NCBI GenBank assembly: GCA_963640855.1
Contig: CAVIAJ010000004.1
Span: forward strand, 1-64,000
Source: Methanarcanum sp963640855
Lineage (GTDB): Archaea; Thermoplasmatota; Thermoplasmata; Methanomassiliicoccales; Methanomethylophilaceae
DNA: 64,000 bases
Direction: 5' to 3'
The notes below the pieces were generated by a model. It searched no databases and was not told where the DNA came from. It worked only from the letters and a program-made list of their open reading frames with translations. The position numbers and the translations under genes are program-made. This document shows positions 1 through 8,894 of this stretch, in pieces. How positions within the stretch are numbered: the first letter of the stretch is position 1; each line of letters begins with the position of its first letter.

Positions 1-1
1 G

Positions 2-1084
2 AAAAATCACTCAGACTCGGCAGTTTTGTATGGTACCGTTGCACGGAAACTTATGGTCAAATATAAACGTGATTTATCAAAGCGGACCATTCTTTTGTCG
101 ATCAATGGGACTGTTGGAAATGTTGCTTTATATCATGGTGAAAAATGCATCCTTGGTAAGAGTGTAGTTTATCTCAATATTAGGGACGGAATCGACCCCC
201 TATTCATCTATTATGTTTTTTGCTCTCGGGAATTTAGGGAGTATCTGAAAAATGCGAATGGATCGACAATCAAAAACGTTTCATTAAAAATGCTCAATGA
301 GTATTCCTTTGATTTGCCCGAGTTCGACATTCAACGTAAAATCAGTTGTATTTTATCAAGCATTGACAGGAAAATTGGGATAAATCAATTTGTAAATGAT
401 AATTTAGAGAAACAACTCCACATCATTTATCAATCATATGACAAATCCGAATGGAACATTGTTTTTGCTGATTCCGTTTTTCACATCGGTATTGGAAAAA
501 CACCCCCTCGTAAAGAAATAGAATGGTTTTCATCACCCGAGGATCCTGTGTCCATGAGGTGGGTTTCGATTTCTGATATGGGCAAATCAGGAATATTCAT
601 TCAAAAAACAGCTGAATCACTTACAAAAGATGCTGTTAAGACATTCAATATTCAAATTATCCCAGATAATACAATACTACTTAGTTTCAAGTTAACTGTC
701 GGTAGAGTTGCTATTACAGACGGCATTATGTGTACAAACGAGGCGATCGCACATTTTAAAACTGAAGATCCTCGTTTAAGAGAATTGCTTTACATTCAGC
801 TGAAAGAGTATGATTTTGAGGAACTTGGCAACACTTCTTCCATAGCGACAGCTGTTAATTCAAAAACCATTAAAAAGATGATGTTGCAAATCCCTTCTGA
901 AAAGATATTGTCTGAAATGCATCAAAAAATGGAGCCTTTACTAGACATCATTAAAAAATTACAACAGCAGTCAATGAAATTATGTGAAATCAGAGACATA
1001 ATTATGCCCAAACTAATGTCCGGTGAAATCGATGTTTCATCTCTCGTAGATTCCCAGCTAAATTATCATTTATCGATTGATTGA
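2..1084 (+). CDS. hsdS: Type I restriction-modification specificity subunit, 5' end outside the window
   Basis: HsdS supplies the DNA-recognition domains of a type I restriction-modification complex. The frame is already open at base 2, so the TTG at 26 is probably not the start and the gene enters from the left. The first recognition domain covers about the first 115 residues, followed by the central helix with the motif INQFVNDNL, a second recognition domain (about 145-300) and the usual C-terminal helix ending in LMSGEIDVSSL. Family members normally stop there; this one reads on for 12 residues (VDSQLNYHLSID) into sequence that is the antisense of an oppositely oriented hsdS. That tail marks a rearrangement junction near 1055-1072. 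Confidence 0.85.
   Translation, partial: KNHSDSAVLYGTVARKLMVKYKRDLSKRTILLSINGTVGNVALYHGEKCILGKSVVYLNIRDGIDPLFIYYVFCSREFREYLKNANGSTIKNVSLKMLNEYSFDLPEFDIQRKISCILSSIDRKIGINQFVNDNLEKQLHIIYQSYDKSEWNIVFADSVFHIGIGKTPPRKEIEWFSSPEDPVSMRWVSISDMGKSGIFIQKTAESLTKDAVKTFNIQIIPDNTILLSFKLTVGRVAITDGIMCTNEAIAHFKTEDPRLRELLYIQLKEYDFEELGNTSSIATAVNSKTIKKMMLQIPSEKILSEMHQKMEPLLDIIKKLQQQSMKLCEIRDIIMPKLMSGEIDVSSLVDSQLNYHLSID
393..406 (+). repeat. hsdS shuffling repeat, copy 1
   Basis: The 14 bases TAAATGATAATTTA encode the V/I-N-D-N-L core of the HsdS central helix. An exact inverted copy lies at 1059-1072 and a 13-base inverted copy at 1580-1592. Confidence 0.7.
1059..1072 (-). repeat. hsdS shuffling repeat, copy 2, inverted
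   Basis: Exact reverse complement of 393-406. The similarity extends a few bases on the upstream side (ATCAAT, three variable bases, then the core and AG), giving about 21 of 24 identical. It sits exactly where both neighbouring hsdS frames lose homology. Confidence 0.7.
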
Positions 1085-1579
1085 GCGTAATTTTTGAATC
1101 AATCGCTGCTATTATTTTTCCGATGGCCAGCATTTCTGTCTTTGTTTTCTCTTGAATGGGATATAAGATAATTTGATTCTTATCTCCACGTGGCATTTTT
1201 GTTCCTTTGGAACCAAGCATGACGTAATCAAAGAAACGGTCGTCTGACAACAATGCATACAAATAATCTGTCAAATTGACATCATATGGCCTAATGACCA
1301 ATATATCATTGGAGCAAGTGCCATACCTATTAGCTTTCCATATCTTCTTGAAATATGGCCTAATATTTGATACAAGGATGTCTCCTGCCATGTATCTATT
1401 CACAGAGCCAGATTGAGGGACAGAATCTGCCAATTCAATCCCACTTTTATTGGGCAACATCGATTCAGTAGAGACATATGTTTCCAGTACAGATTCCAAA
1501 CAATCACAAGAATCCTTGACGTAACATGCTAAATCACCTAAGCATAGGGCTGTTTTAGGAGGCAAAACAGGCACCCCCC

Positions 1580-1592
1580 AAATTATCATTTA
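1580..1592 (-). repeat. hsdS shuffling repeat, copy 3
   Basis: 13 of the 14 core bases, same orientation as copy 2, encoding N-D-N-L of the first central helix of the inverted hsdS and followed by the six-base G run. Confidence 0.65.
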
Positions 1593-2065
1593 TTGCCTGA
1601 TTTACCTCAATTTTTCCATCAATTTTTTCAATAAAAGAAGCAATTTTTTTCTGAGTTTCGATATCTGGCAAATTAACTTCAAGACCATATATTGTTTCAG
1701 CGCGAAGACTTGGGATCGAAGTACCTTCATCTAACTGCTTAAAATCATATTGTGATAGCAAGTAATATAGGTAATGAGAATCAACTATTTTCGTGTTAAT
1801 GACTGTGTAAAAAGTTGTATCTACTGCCCAAAACGGTTCTGACACATAACGTATTTTTTCAATAGAACCTTTCCTTCCGATTAAAATAGATGGGTGATTG
1901 CAAAGGTATTTTTCTGAACGCCCTATTATTCCACTCGTACTATATATTGGGTACGCACCATTTTCTTTTTCTACGTCTTTTTGATTTTTTCCATATTTTA
2001 GGAAATAATATCTGACAACAGCATATTTTCCATGGTACCAGCCACTTTATCTGAAAACAATCAAT

Positions 2066-3594
2066 TCACATCTCAAATCCGAGGGCCTTCATATTCTTAC
2101 GAATTTCTTCTTCCAACCTGTGAGATTCTTTAAACAGCCCATCAAGTTCCGAAGTCAGTCTCTTCATCTTCTCCTCATACGGTTCGGAATCTTCTTCTTC
2201 CGGTGCAAGACCCACATACCTTCCGGGCGTCAGCATATAGTCTGACTCGGCAACCTCGGAAATCGGAACAGATTTACAGAATCCCTGTATATCTTCGTAA
2301 TCCTTTCCGGCAATCCAATTGTGGTAAGTAGATGCAATCCTCTCAATTTCATCATCATCGATGGTTTTATGAGTTCTGTCATACAGCCTTCCCATCTTTC
2401 TGCAATCGATGAAAAGAATCTTGTCCTTTGTATCGTCTTCTCTTCTGACCTTGGATTTGGAACAGAACCAAAGACATACAGGAATTGTTACAGAATAGAA
2501 CAATTTCTCAGGGAGTGCAACGATACAGTCTACAACCTGCCTGTCTACAAGATTCTTCCTTATCTCGCCGTCACCGTTGGTGTTGGATGTAAGCGAACCG
2601 TTCGCAAGAACAAATCCGGCAACACCGTTATCATTCAGATGATAAAGGAAGTGCTGAATCCAGGCGTAATTTGCATTTCCCCTTGGTATTCCGTACACCC
2701 ACCTCGGATCGTCTGCAAGTTCATCCGCACCCCATTTATCCTGATTAAAAGGCGGATTTGCCATTACGAAATCTGCTCTCAGATCTTTGTGAAGATCTCT
2801 TCTGAGCGAATCGTCATTCCTGTCACCGAAATTGGCTGTAATACCTCTGATAGCTAAGTTCATCTTAGCCAATTTCAGAGTGGTAAGGGTATACTCCTGC
2901 CCGTAAATGGAAACATCACTCTTGTTTCCGTTATGTGCCTGTACCAATTTCATAGATTGGACAAACATTCCTCCGGAACCGCAGCAGGGATCAAAAATAC
3001 GGCCTTTCAAAGGCTGTATCATTTCTGTAATGATTTTAACAATCGGCTTCGGTGTGTAGAACTCCCCTTTTCCTTCTTTGGATGAGAATTTTGAAAGGAA
3101 ATACTCGTAAACACGTCCGATAACATCTTCTTCCTCATCCTTTGAAAGGTCTACACCGTTCATGATGTCTATAAGAGAAGCAAGCTTGGAAACTTCCAAA
3201 TCGACGGTTACGTAAAATTGGACGGCAGAGCACCTTTCAAAGTAGCGTTATTCTTCTCAATGATATCCATGGCATTATCTATCTGAACTTTGAGATCGGA
3301 TTGTTTTGCAGCTTCGGTTGAAAGATAGCTCCATCTCGCTTTTTCAGGAAGGTAGAACACATTCTTCATTGTGTACGCAAACGACTGATCAATCATGTTC
3401 TCCTTACCTTCGGAAATAAGTTCGGCTTTTCTCTTTTCGAACCTGTCGCTGACGAATTTTAAGAAAACAAGACCCAAAACAACCTGTTTATACACTGGGT
3501 ATTCGACGGAACCCCTCATCTCATCCGCCGCATCCCATAATGCTTCTTCCATCGAGACTTTCTTGACTTCTTTCTTCTTTGCTGCCTTTGCCAT
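2066..3594 (-). pseudogene. hsdM: Type I DNA methyltransferase subunit, single frameshift
   Basis: HsdM is the N6-adenine methyltransferase subunit of a type I system. The N-terminal HsdM domain (from the ATG at 3594) reads to LKGALPSNFT and stops at 3208. The catalytic part continues in another frame from VDLEVSKLASLID through the SAM motif DPCCGSGGM and the NPPF catalytic motif to the stop at 2066. Together they give about 510 residues, the family's usual length. Adding one T to the T4 run at 3214-3217 (A on + strand) restores a continuous family-like sequence (SNFYVTVDLEVSKLAS). It may be a true mutation, phase variation or a homopolymer read error. A TATA-like element at 3623-3630 fits the ATG at 3594 over the upstream TTG at 3621. 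Confidence 0.85.
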
Positions 3595-3622
3595 GTTATC
3601 GGATTCCAATTTGCTGTCCAAC

Positions 3623-3630
3623 TATATATT
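3623..3630 (-). promoter_or_regulatory. Probable TATA box of hsdM
   Basis: On the minus strand the sequence is AATATATA, about 32 bases before the ATG at 3594, which predicts a very short leader. This is the basis for choosing that ATG. Confidence 0.4.
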
Positions 3631-3721
3631 CAGTAGCCTGTTTTTACTTTTTGACGACAAAGTCAGTTCTGTCCAATAGAAAGATAATTCTAATAACCCA
3701 TCCCGCACATCCCGCCCTACA

Positions 3722-4225
3722 ATGTCCGAACCCAAGACAAATCCCATGCGCATTCTCGACCGCATGAAGAAACCGTATGACGTAATCACCTACGATCCCG
3801 GAGACTTCGTCAACAGTATCGAAGTTTCCAAAAAGATAGGAATCGATGTGAATCTCATCTTCAAAACACTCATCGCTCAGGGTAAAAGCGAAAGATATTA
3901 TGCATTCGTCATCCCCGGGAACAGGGAATTGGATATGAAGAGAGCGGCTGCATCAGTCGATGAAAAATCCATAGAGCTGATACATGTGAAAGACATCAAC
4001 AGACTTACAGGATACGTAAGAGGCGGATGCAGTCCTTTGGGTATCAAAAGACAGTGTAAAGTCGTAATCGATTCTCTCTGCCTGTCTTATGAAAAAATCT
4101 ACGTAAGCGGAGGAAAACTCGGCTGTACGTTATGTCTCAAACCTAATGATTTGATCGAAGCCGCTTCCGCGGTAACCTCGGAAATATCATTCGTACCTCC
4201 TCCCGAATACAGGAAGACCGAATGA
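3722..4225 (+). CDS. ybaK: YbaK/EbsC-type aminoacyl-tRNA deacylase
   Basis: The 167-residue product has the YbaK/ProX fold signature: an N-terminal strand region, IFKTLIAQG near residue 45-53, GCSPLGIKR in the middle and a C-terminal GGKLGCTLCLKP. Known members hydrolyse Cys-tRNA(Pro) formed by mischarging prolyl-tRNA synthetase. It is a single gene, divergent from hsdM and 30 bases before pyrD, and may share transcription with pyrD. Exact substrate is not shown by sequence. Confidence 0.88.
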   Translation: MSEPKTNPMRILDRMKKPYDVITYDPGDFVNSIEVSKKIGIDVNLIFKTLIAQGKSERYYAFVIPGNRELDMKRAAASVDEKSIELIHVKDINRLTGYVRGGCSPLGIKRQCKVVIDSLCLSYEKIYVSGGKLGCTLCLKPNDLIEAASAVTSEISFVPPPEYRKTE

Positions 4226-4255
4226 TTTTTTACACCCTGCTGTAATGGGGAAACT

Positions 4256-5161
4256 ATGAGTTCCCTATATACCGCGGTAGGAAGCCTGGAGCTTGAGAGT
4301 CCCGGCATCCTCGCTTCCGGAATAATGGACGAGACCGGCATGTCTATGGTCAGAGTTCTCAACTCCGGCGCAGGCGCCGTCGTATCCAAATCAGTAGGCA
4401 CAAATCCCAATCCGGGACACGCAAATCCCAACTTCACTGAGGTCACATCAGGATGTATCAACGCAATGGGTCTTCCGAACCCCGGAATAGATGCATTCGG
4501 AGAAGAAATGAAAACTGCATCCGAAGCGGGAAAAGTAATCGGATCTATTTACGGCGCATCGCCCGAAGAATTTGCGGCATTGGCCGGAAAGATGGAAGAT
4601 TACGGCGCATGTGCCGTAGAACTCAACTTATCCTGTCCCCATGCGAAGGGATACGGAATCGAAGTAGGTACGGATCCCAAATTTGTGAAAGAGATTGTCA
4701 AAGCAGTGAAAGATTCGGTAAACATCCCTGTCTGGGCGAAACTTACGCCGAACACACACATCCTTCCCGAAATCGGTAAAGCGGTGGAAGACGGCGGAGG
4801 AGATGCAATTGTTGCAATCAACACTCTGAAAGCGATGAAGATTATCCCTGAATTTGCATGTCCGTTCCTCAGCAATAAGGTCGGAGGATTATCAGGAAGT
4901 GCAGTAAAACCCATCGGAGTACGCGCAGTGTGGGATCTGTACAATGCGGTATCGATTCCTATTGTCGGAGTGGGCGGTATCTCGGATTACAGAGATGCAC
5001 TCGAATACATCATGGCGGGAGCATGCGCTTTCCAGATAGGAACGGCGGTAATGAACGGGGGTCCCGAAGTGTTCCGTTCCGTCAACAAAGGTATGACGAA
5101 GTTCATGAAACGTTACAATTACCGTTCGGTCAAAGATATGGTAGGTGTTGCCCATGAGTGA
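4256..5161 (+). CDS. pyrD: Dihydroorotate dehydrogenase, class 1B catalytic subunit
   Basis: PyrD oxidises dihydroorotate to orotate in pyrimidine synthesis. The 301-residue TIM barrel shows the class 1 active-site loop NLSCPHAKGYG with catalytic Cys127, the substrate lysine region SKSVG, and the FMN-phosphate motif GVGGISDYRDALEYI near the C-terminus. Its stop overlaps the start of pyrK by eight bases (ATGAGTGA), so the two are translationally coupled, as expected for the 1B heterotetramer that passes electrons to NAD through PyrK. Confidence 0.95.
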   Translation: MSSLYTAVGSLELESPGILASGIMDETGMSMVRVLNSGAGAVVSKSVGTNPNPGHANPNFTEVTSGCINAMGLPNPGIDAFGEEMKTASEAGKVIGSIYGASPEEFAALAGKMEDYGACAVELNLSCPHAKGYGIEVGTDPKFVKEIVKAVKDSVNIPVWAKLTPNTHILPEIGKAVEDGGGDAIVAINTLKAMKIIPEFACPFLSNKVGGLSGSAVKPIGVRAVWDLYNAVSIPIVGVGGISDYRDALEYIMAGACAFQIGTAVMNGGPEVFRSVNKGMTKFMKRYNYRSVKDMVGVAHE

Positions 5162-5933
5162 TATCGTCATGATAAAAGACATCAAGAAAATCAACTCCAA
5201 CACCAGAAGGATAACATTCTCATGGGATGCGGAGACAAAACCCGGACAGTTCGTTATGGTGTGGGCTCCCGGAATGGAAGAGATTCCGCTGTCGCTTTCG
5301 GGAACAAAGCTTGAGAAATCTATCACATTCAAGATTATCGGCAAAGACACCGAAAGGTTATCGCAGCTGAACAGCGGGGACAGGATGCAGATCAGAGGTC
5401 CGTACGGTAACGGATATAAGTTCGATCAGAACGACAAAAAGAAGATTCTCATTGTCGGCGGAGGAATAGGTATCGCTCCGCTCATCCCTCTTATGAAAGC
5501 AAGATCCGCGGATGTTGTGCTTGCCGGAAGGACAGCGGAAGAAGTGGAACCGTATGTTCCCACTGCAAAGAACTTCTGTATGAGGCACTGGGAATGCACC
5601 GACGACGGTACTTACGGGGAACAGTGCAACGCCGTGGATATGGTAAAGAAGATCATGAAAGACGAGCAGTACGATGAGGTTATCTCCTGCGGTCCGGAAA
5701 TCATGCTTGTGTTCCTTCACCAGTATCTTAATAAAATTCATGTGGAGCATCAGATGTCTTTGGAAAGGCACATGAAATGCGGATGCGGCATCTGCGGTGC
5801 GTGTATGATCGACGATAAACGTGTCTGTAAAGACGGCCCTGTCTTCAACAACTACGAAATTGATAAAATGAGCGAATTCGGCGTATCCAAGAGAGGTATC
5901 GACGGCTCACTGATTGTCTTCGGAAGAAAATGA
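5154..5933 (+). CDS. pyrK: Dihydroorotate dehydrogenase electron-transfer subunit
   Basis: PyrK carries FAD and a [2Fe-2S] cluster and links PyrD to NAD. The 259-residue product has an N-terminal FAD-binding barrel, the NAD-binding GGGIGIAPLIPLMK segment near residue 98-111, and the C-terminal cysteine cluster KCGCGICGACMI followed by VCKDGP. I chose the ATG at 5154, which overlaps the pyrD stop, over an ATG at 5145. Its own stop overlaps the next start (ATGA). Confidence 0.94.
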   Translation: MSDIVMIKDIKKINSNTRRITFSWDAETKPGQFVMVWAPGMEEIPLSLSGTKLEKSITFKIIGKDTERLSQLNSGDRMQIRGPYGNGYKFDQNDKKKILIVGGGIGIAPLIPLMKARSADVVLAGRTAEEVEPYVPTAKNFCMRHWECTDDGTYGEQCNAVDMVKKIMKDEQYDEVISCGPEIMLVFLHQYLNKIHVEHQMSLERHMKCGCGICGACMIDDKRVCKDGPVFNNYEIDKMSEFGVSKRGIDGSLIVFGRK

Positions 5934-6349
5934 CAGATTATCACATAACCGTAAGACACGGCAACATGACCGTTAACGTTCCCAGGAACCTTTTTTCGGG
6001 ACCTGACTGTGAGCCTGTGGAAGCCAAAGTAAAGGAATTCAGAAGGATTATGTCCGGAAGATATCCGTGGCTTACAGAGAACGCATTGGATGTTCTCATG
6101 AGAAACGCAAGGAATGAGATGTTACGTATTCTCGACGAGGAAACCGGAGGGCGTTCCACAAGCAAACGTATGGTTTCCGACGGAAATACCAAGGGTGCGA
6201 TTGCGCATCTCAAGAAACATCTTGAAGAAAATCCGGAAGATGCGGATTCGTGGTATGCTTTGGGAGAGTTACTCTGTAAAATCGGAAGAGCCGAAGAAGG
6301 CTACCGTGCGATGAACAAAGGCCGTTATCTCATAGAAAATAAGAAATGA
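5930..6349 (+). CDS. Small TPR-like protein of unknown function
   Basis: The 139-residue product has no recognised catalytic motif. The N-terminal half is mixed and basic; residues about 88-135 form a TPR-like helical pair (GAIAHLKKHLEENPEDADSW followed by YALGELLCKIGRAEEGYRAM). It starts four bases inside the pyrK stop codon, so it is the third gene of the pyrDK operon. A hairpin with a following T run closes the unit. Confidence 0.75.
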   Translation: MTDYHITVRHGNMTVNVPRNLFSGPDCEPVEAKVKEFRRIMSGRYPWLTENALDVLMRNARNEMLRILDEETGGRSTSKRMVSDGNTKGAIAHLKKHLEENPEDADSWYALGELLCKIGRAEEGYRAMNKGRYLIENKK

Positions 6350-6354
6350 ATCTG

Positions 6355-6370
6355 TCCGACTGCCGTCGGA
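6355..6370 (+). terminator. Hairpin terminator after the pyrDK operon
   Basis: Six-base arms TCCGAC and GTCGGA around the loop TGCC, followed within four bases by TTTTT. Confidence 0.6.
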
Positions 6371-6431
6371 TAGGTTTTTCACACACCCAATGCCTTTTTA
6401 TATCAAGATTTAATAATCCGGACACCGCACT

Positions 6432-6505
6432 GTGGGAGTAGCACAGCGGCCATGCAGGGGACTGCAGATCCTCAGATGGGGGTTCAACTCCCTCCTCCCA
6501 CTCCA
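6432..6505 (+). tRNA. tRNA-Cys(GCA)
   Basis: All four arms fold: acceptor GTGGGAG with CTCCCAC (seven pairs), D arm GCAC, anticodon stem GGGGA/TCCTC with loop CTGCAGA (anticodon GCA), T arm with loop TTCAACT. The discriminator base is T73, the known identity base of tRNA-Cys, and CCA is encoded (6503-6505). No intron is visible. It lies close to cysK, cysE and cysS. Confidence 0.95.
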
Positions 6506-6616
6506 TATCTGTTTTTGCGGAATTACATACTACCTGAGGACATACCGACCCGAAATCGCCTCGGGAATGGAAAGTCTTTTAAATACCCCATATATAAAGG
6601 TGGAACAGGTGAATTG

Positions 6617-7165
6617 ATGGCTAAAATGAACATCGAGAACGTTGTAGCATCCACATCACTCGGACAGGAACTCGACCTTAATGCGATCGAGGAAGCGCTT
6701 GACGGTGCGGAATACAACCCTCAGCAGTTCCCCGGACTTGTATACAGGTTGAAAGAACCTAAAACCGCGACACTTCTCTTCAGGAGCGGTAAGGTCGTCT
6801 GTACCGGCGCAAAGAGCCTGGATGACGTCAAGGTAGCTATCGGAAAGGTCAAAGAAGATCTGAAAAAGGCGAGCATAGACATCGCCATCGATCCCAAGAT
6901 AGAAGTCCAGAACATCGTTGCCTCTTCCGACCTGGAACAGGAAATCAATCTCAACACAGTGGCCATCACCCTCGGATTGGAGAAGGTGGAATACGAACCC
7001 GAGCAGTTCCCGGGTCTTGTTTACAGACTCGACTCACCCAAGGTCGTCGTCCTCCTGTTCGGCTCCGGTAAGATGGTCTGTACCGGTGCGAAGGTCCCCG
7101 AGGACGTCGTACGTGCGGTTCAGAAGATTGCGGCAGAACTCAGATCGGCAAGCCTGATGTCCTGA
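6617..7165 (+). CDS. tbp: TATA-box binding protein
   Basis: The 182-residue protein is the archaeal general transcription factor that binds the TATA box and recruits TFB. It consists of two imperfect direct repeats of about 90 residues, each with the pattern NVVAS/NIVASS, PQQFPGLVYRL/PEQFPGLVYRL, and FRSGKVVCTGAK/FGSGKMVCTGAK. I placed the start at the ATG giving MAKMNIEN, because longer in-frame alternatives begin inside the tRNA-Cys gene. Confidence 0.97.
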   Translation: MAKMNIENVVASTSLGQELDLNAIEEALDGAEYNPQQFPGLVYRLKEPKTATLLFRSGKVVCTGAKSLDDVKVAIGKVKEDLKKASIDIAIDPKIEVQNIVASSDLEQEINLNTVAITLGLEKVEYEPEQFPGLVYRLDSPKVVVLLFGSGKMVCTGAKVPEDVVRAVQKIAAELRSASLMS

Positions 7166-7236
7166 TTCTGACAAACCATTTCCAACAAACACCCTTATGC
7201 ATTTCTGCAACATCATCTTATAATACGCGTTACACA

Positions 7237-8154
7237 ATGGAACGCACCATGTTGTTCGACGATATCCTCGGTTCCATCGGGAACACTCCTGCAGTGAGAC
7301 TCAACAAAATGACTTCAGGTATGGATTCGAAAGTCTACGTGAAAGTTGAAGGTAAAAATCCCGCAGGTTCCATCAAAGACAGGGCTGCTCTGTCGATGAT
7401 CGACGATGCAGTCGCAAAAGGTATCCTGAAAGAGGGAGGAACCGTTGTCGAACCCACTTCCGGTAACACCGGTATCGGACTGTGCATGGTGTGTGCGGTC
7501 CGCGGATACAAAGCGGTAATTGTTATGCCCGACACTATGAGTAAGGAGAGAATCTCACTCATGAAGGCATACGGTGCGGAAGTTGTGCTTACACCGGGAA
7601 AAGAAGGGATGGCAGGTGCCGTTTCCGAAGCGGAAAAGATTGCAGAGGAAAGAAACGGTATAATTGCGGGACAGTTCGACAACCCCGCCAACCCTCAGGC
7701 GCATATTGTCGGTACGGCCAAAGAGATTCTCGAAGATATTCTGGATGTGGATTATGTCGTTGCGGGAATCGGTACCGGAGGAACGGCAACGGGTATCGGA
7801 AAAGGATTCCGTATCTATTCCTCGAATGCGAAAGTTATAGGCGTGGAACCTGCGGAGAGTCCTCTTATCACCGAAGGAAAAGCGGGACCCCACAAGATAC
7901 AGGGTATCGGTTCCAATTTCATTCCCGGAAATTACGATAAGGAATACATCGAAAGAGTCGTCACCGTGAAGGGCGACGATGCGGTAGAAACAACAAGGAG
8001 ATTGGCAAGAGAAGAAGGAATCCTTGCAGGCATATCATCAGGTGCCGCAGTTTATGCCGCACTTGATATCGCATCCAAAGAACACGGAAAGAAGATATTG
8101 GCGATTCTTCCCGATGTAGGTGACAGATATTTAAGCACCGGAATCTTTGACTGA
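7237..8154 (+). CDS. cysK: Cysteine synthase (O-acetylserine sulfhydrylase)
   Basis: CysK uses PLP to make cysteine from O-acetylserine and sulfide. The 305-residue product has the PLP lysine in NPAGSIKDRA (Lys47), the substrate loop TSGNTGIG (about 74-81) and the phosphate-binding GIGTGGTATG loop (about 177-186). It is followed with a four-base gap by cysE, which makes its substrate. The pair gives this archaeon the bacterial-type cysteine route. Confidence 0.95.
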   Translation: MERTMLFDDILGSIGNTPAVRLNKMTSGMDSKVYVKVEGKNPAGSIKDRAALSMIDDAVAKGILKEGGTVVEPTSGNTGIGLCMVCAVRGYKAVIVMPDTMSKERISLMKAYGAEVVLTPGKEGMAGAVSEAEKIAEERNGIIAGQFDNPANPQAHIVGTAKEILEDILDVDYVVAGIGTGGTATGIGKGFRIYSSNAKVIGVEPAESPLITEGKAGPHKIQGIGSNFIPGNYDKEYIERVVTVKGDDAVETTRRLAREEGILAGISSGAAVYAALDIASKEHGKKILAILPDVGDRYLSTGIFD

Positions 8155-8158
8155 GTCG

Positions 8159-8794
8159 ATGGATATGAAGATACGCGATGACGATTTGGCTGCAGTGATG
8201 GAATGCGACCCGTCGGTCACCGATGCCGAGGAAGCGAAGAGATTCCATATGGGGCTGCATGTAGTCTCGATGTACAGAGAATCCCATGAACTCTGGTTAC
8301 AGGGTAAAAAGGATGAGGCTCTTGCGATCAATTACGAATGTCACAGCAAATGCGGTGCGGACATTCATCCCGGAGCTTCAATCGGGGACAGTTTCTTCAT
8401 CGATCACGCCACGGGAATTGTCATCGGTGAAACCGCCGAGATCGGAGACCATGTGATGATCTATCAGGGTGTCACACTCGGAGGAGTTTCTACGAGCAAA
8501 GGAAAGAGGCACCCCACAATCGGAAACAATGTGGTTATCGGCACGGGTGCGATTGTTCTCGGCAACATAACGATAGGGAACAACGTACGTATCGGTGCGG
8601 GTTCCGTTGTTCTGAAGGATATTCCCGACGATTCCACCGTAGTCGGAGTACCCGGAGAAATCGTCAAGCACAAAGGTGTCAGCATCAGAAACGAATTGGA
8701 TCACGGAGATCTTCCCGATCCCGTCAAGGATGAAATCGATCTGCTGAAAAAAGAGATCTCGGAACTGAAAAAAGAGATTGAAAAACTCAGATAA
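8159..8794 (+). CDS. cysE: Serine O-acetyltransferase
   Basis: CysE acetylates serine for CysK. The 212-residue product has an N-terminal helical part, then left-handed beta-helix hexapeptide repeats (DIHPGASIGDSFFIDHATGI, GETAEIGDHVMI, IGNNVVIGTGAI, IGNNVRIGAGSVV) with the catalytic His in DHATG. The last 30 residues are a short coiled coil of LKKEI repeats. I prefer the ATG at 8159 over the TTG at 8147 inside the cysK stop. Confidence 0.94.
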   Translation: MDMKIRDDDLAAVMECDPSVTDAEEAKRFHMGLHVVSMYRESHELWLQGKKDEALAINYECHSKCGADIHPGASIGDSFFIDHATGIVIGETAEIGDHVMIYQGVTLGGVSTSKGKRHPTIGNNVVIGTGAIVLGNITIGNNVRIGAGSVVLKDIPDDSTVVGVPGEIVKHKGVSIRNELDHGDLPDPVKDEIDLLKKEISELKKEIEKLR

Positions 8795-8894
8795 TCCTTT
8801 ATATCAACGGATTGACTGGCAATGTTTGCGATAAATCTTTTATGCTCTCCTTTTATTGATTATCTATATTGATAAATATCAATGGAGGAATGCT

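Larger units (their letters stand above)
1002..2065 (-). pseudogene. hsdS: Disrupted hsdS, two recognition domains, inverted relative to the left hsdS
   Basis: Directly downstream of hsdM on the same strand, the sequence encodes an HsdS in pieces. Reading from 2040, a first recognition domain is recognisable (KYGKNQKD, ILIGRKGSIEK, EPFWAVDTTFYTVI, then KIEVNQAINDNL near 1600-1580), but no in-frame start codon precedes it and the frame appears to slip at a run of A near 2025-2030. A run of six G (1574-1579 on the + strand as C) then breaks the frame; removing one G would join it to a second recognition domain (YVSTESMLPNKSGI). That domain ends in another central-helix motif (ITLNQSINDNL) instead of the normal HsdS C-terminus, and continues into antisense of the other hsdS. 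Two or more lesions make this non-functional as written. Confidence 0.75.

Noticed and set aside
3208..3621. A separate 137-residue gene
   Set aside because: It is the N-terminal domain of HsdM, cut off by a single-base frameshift.
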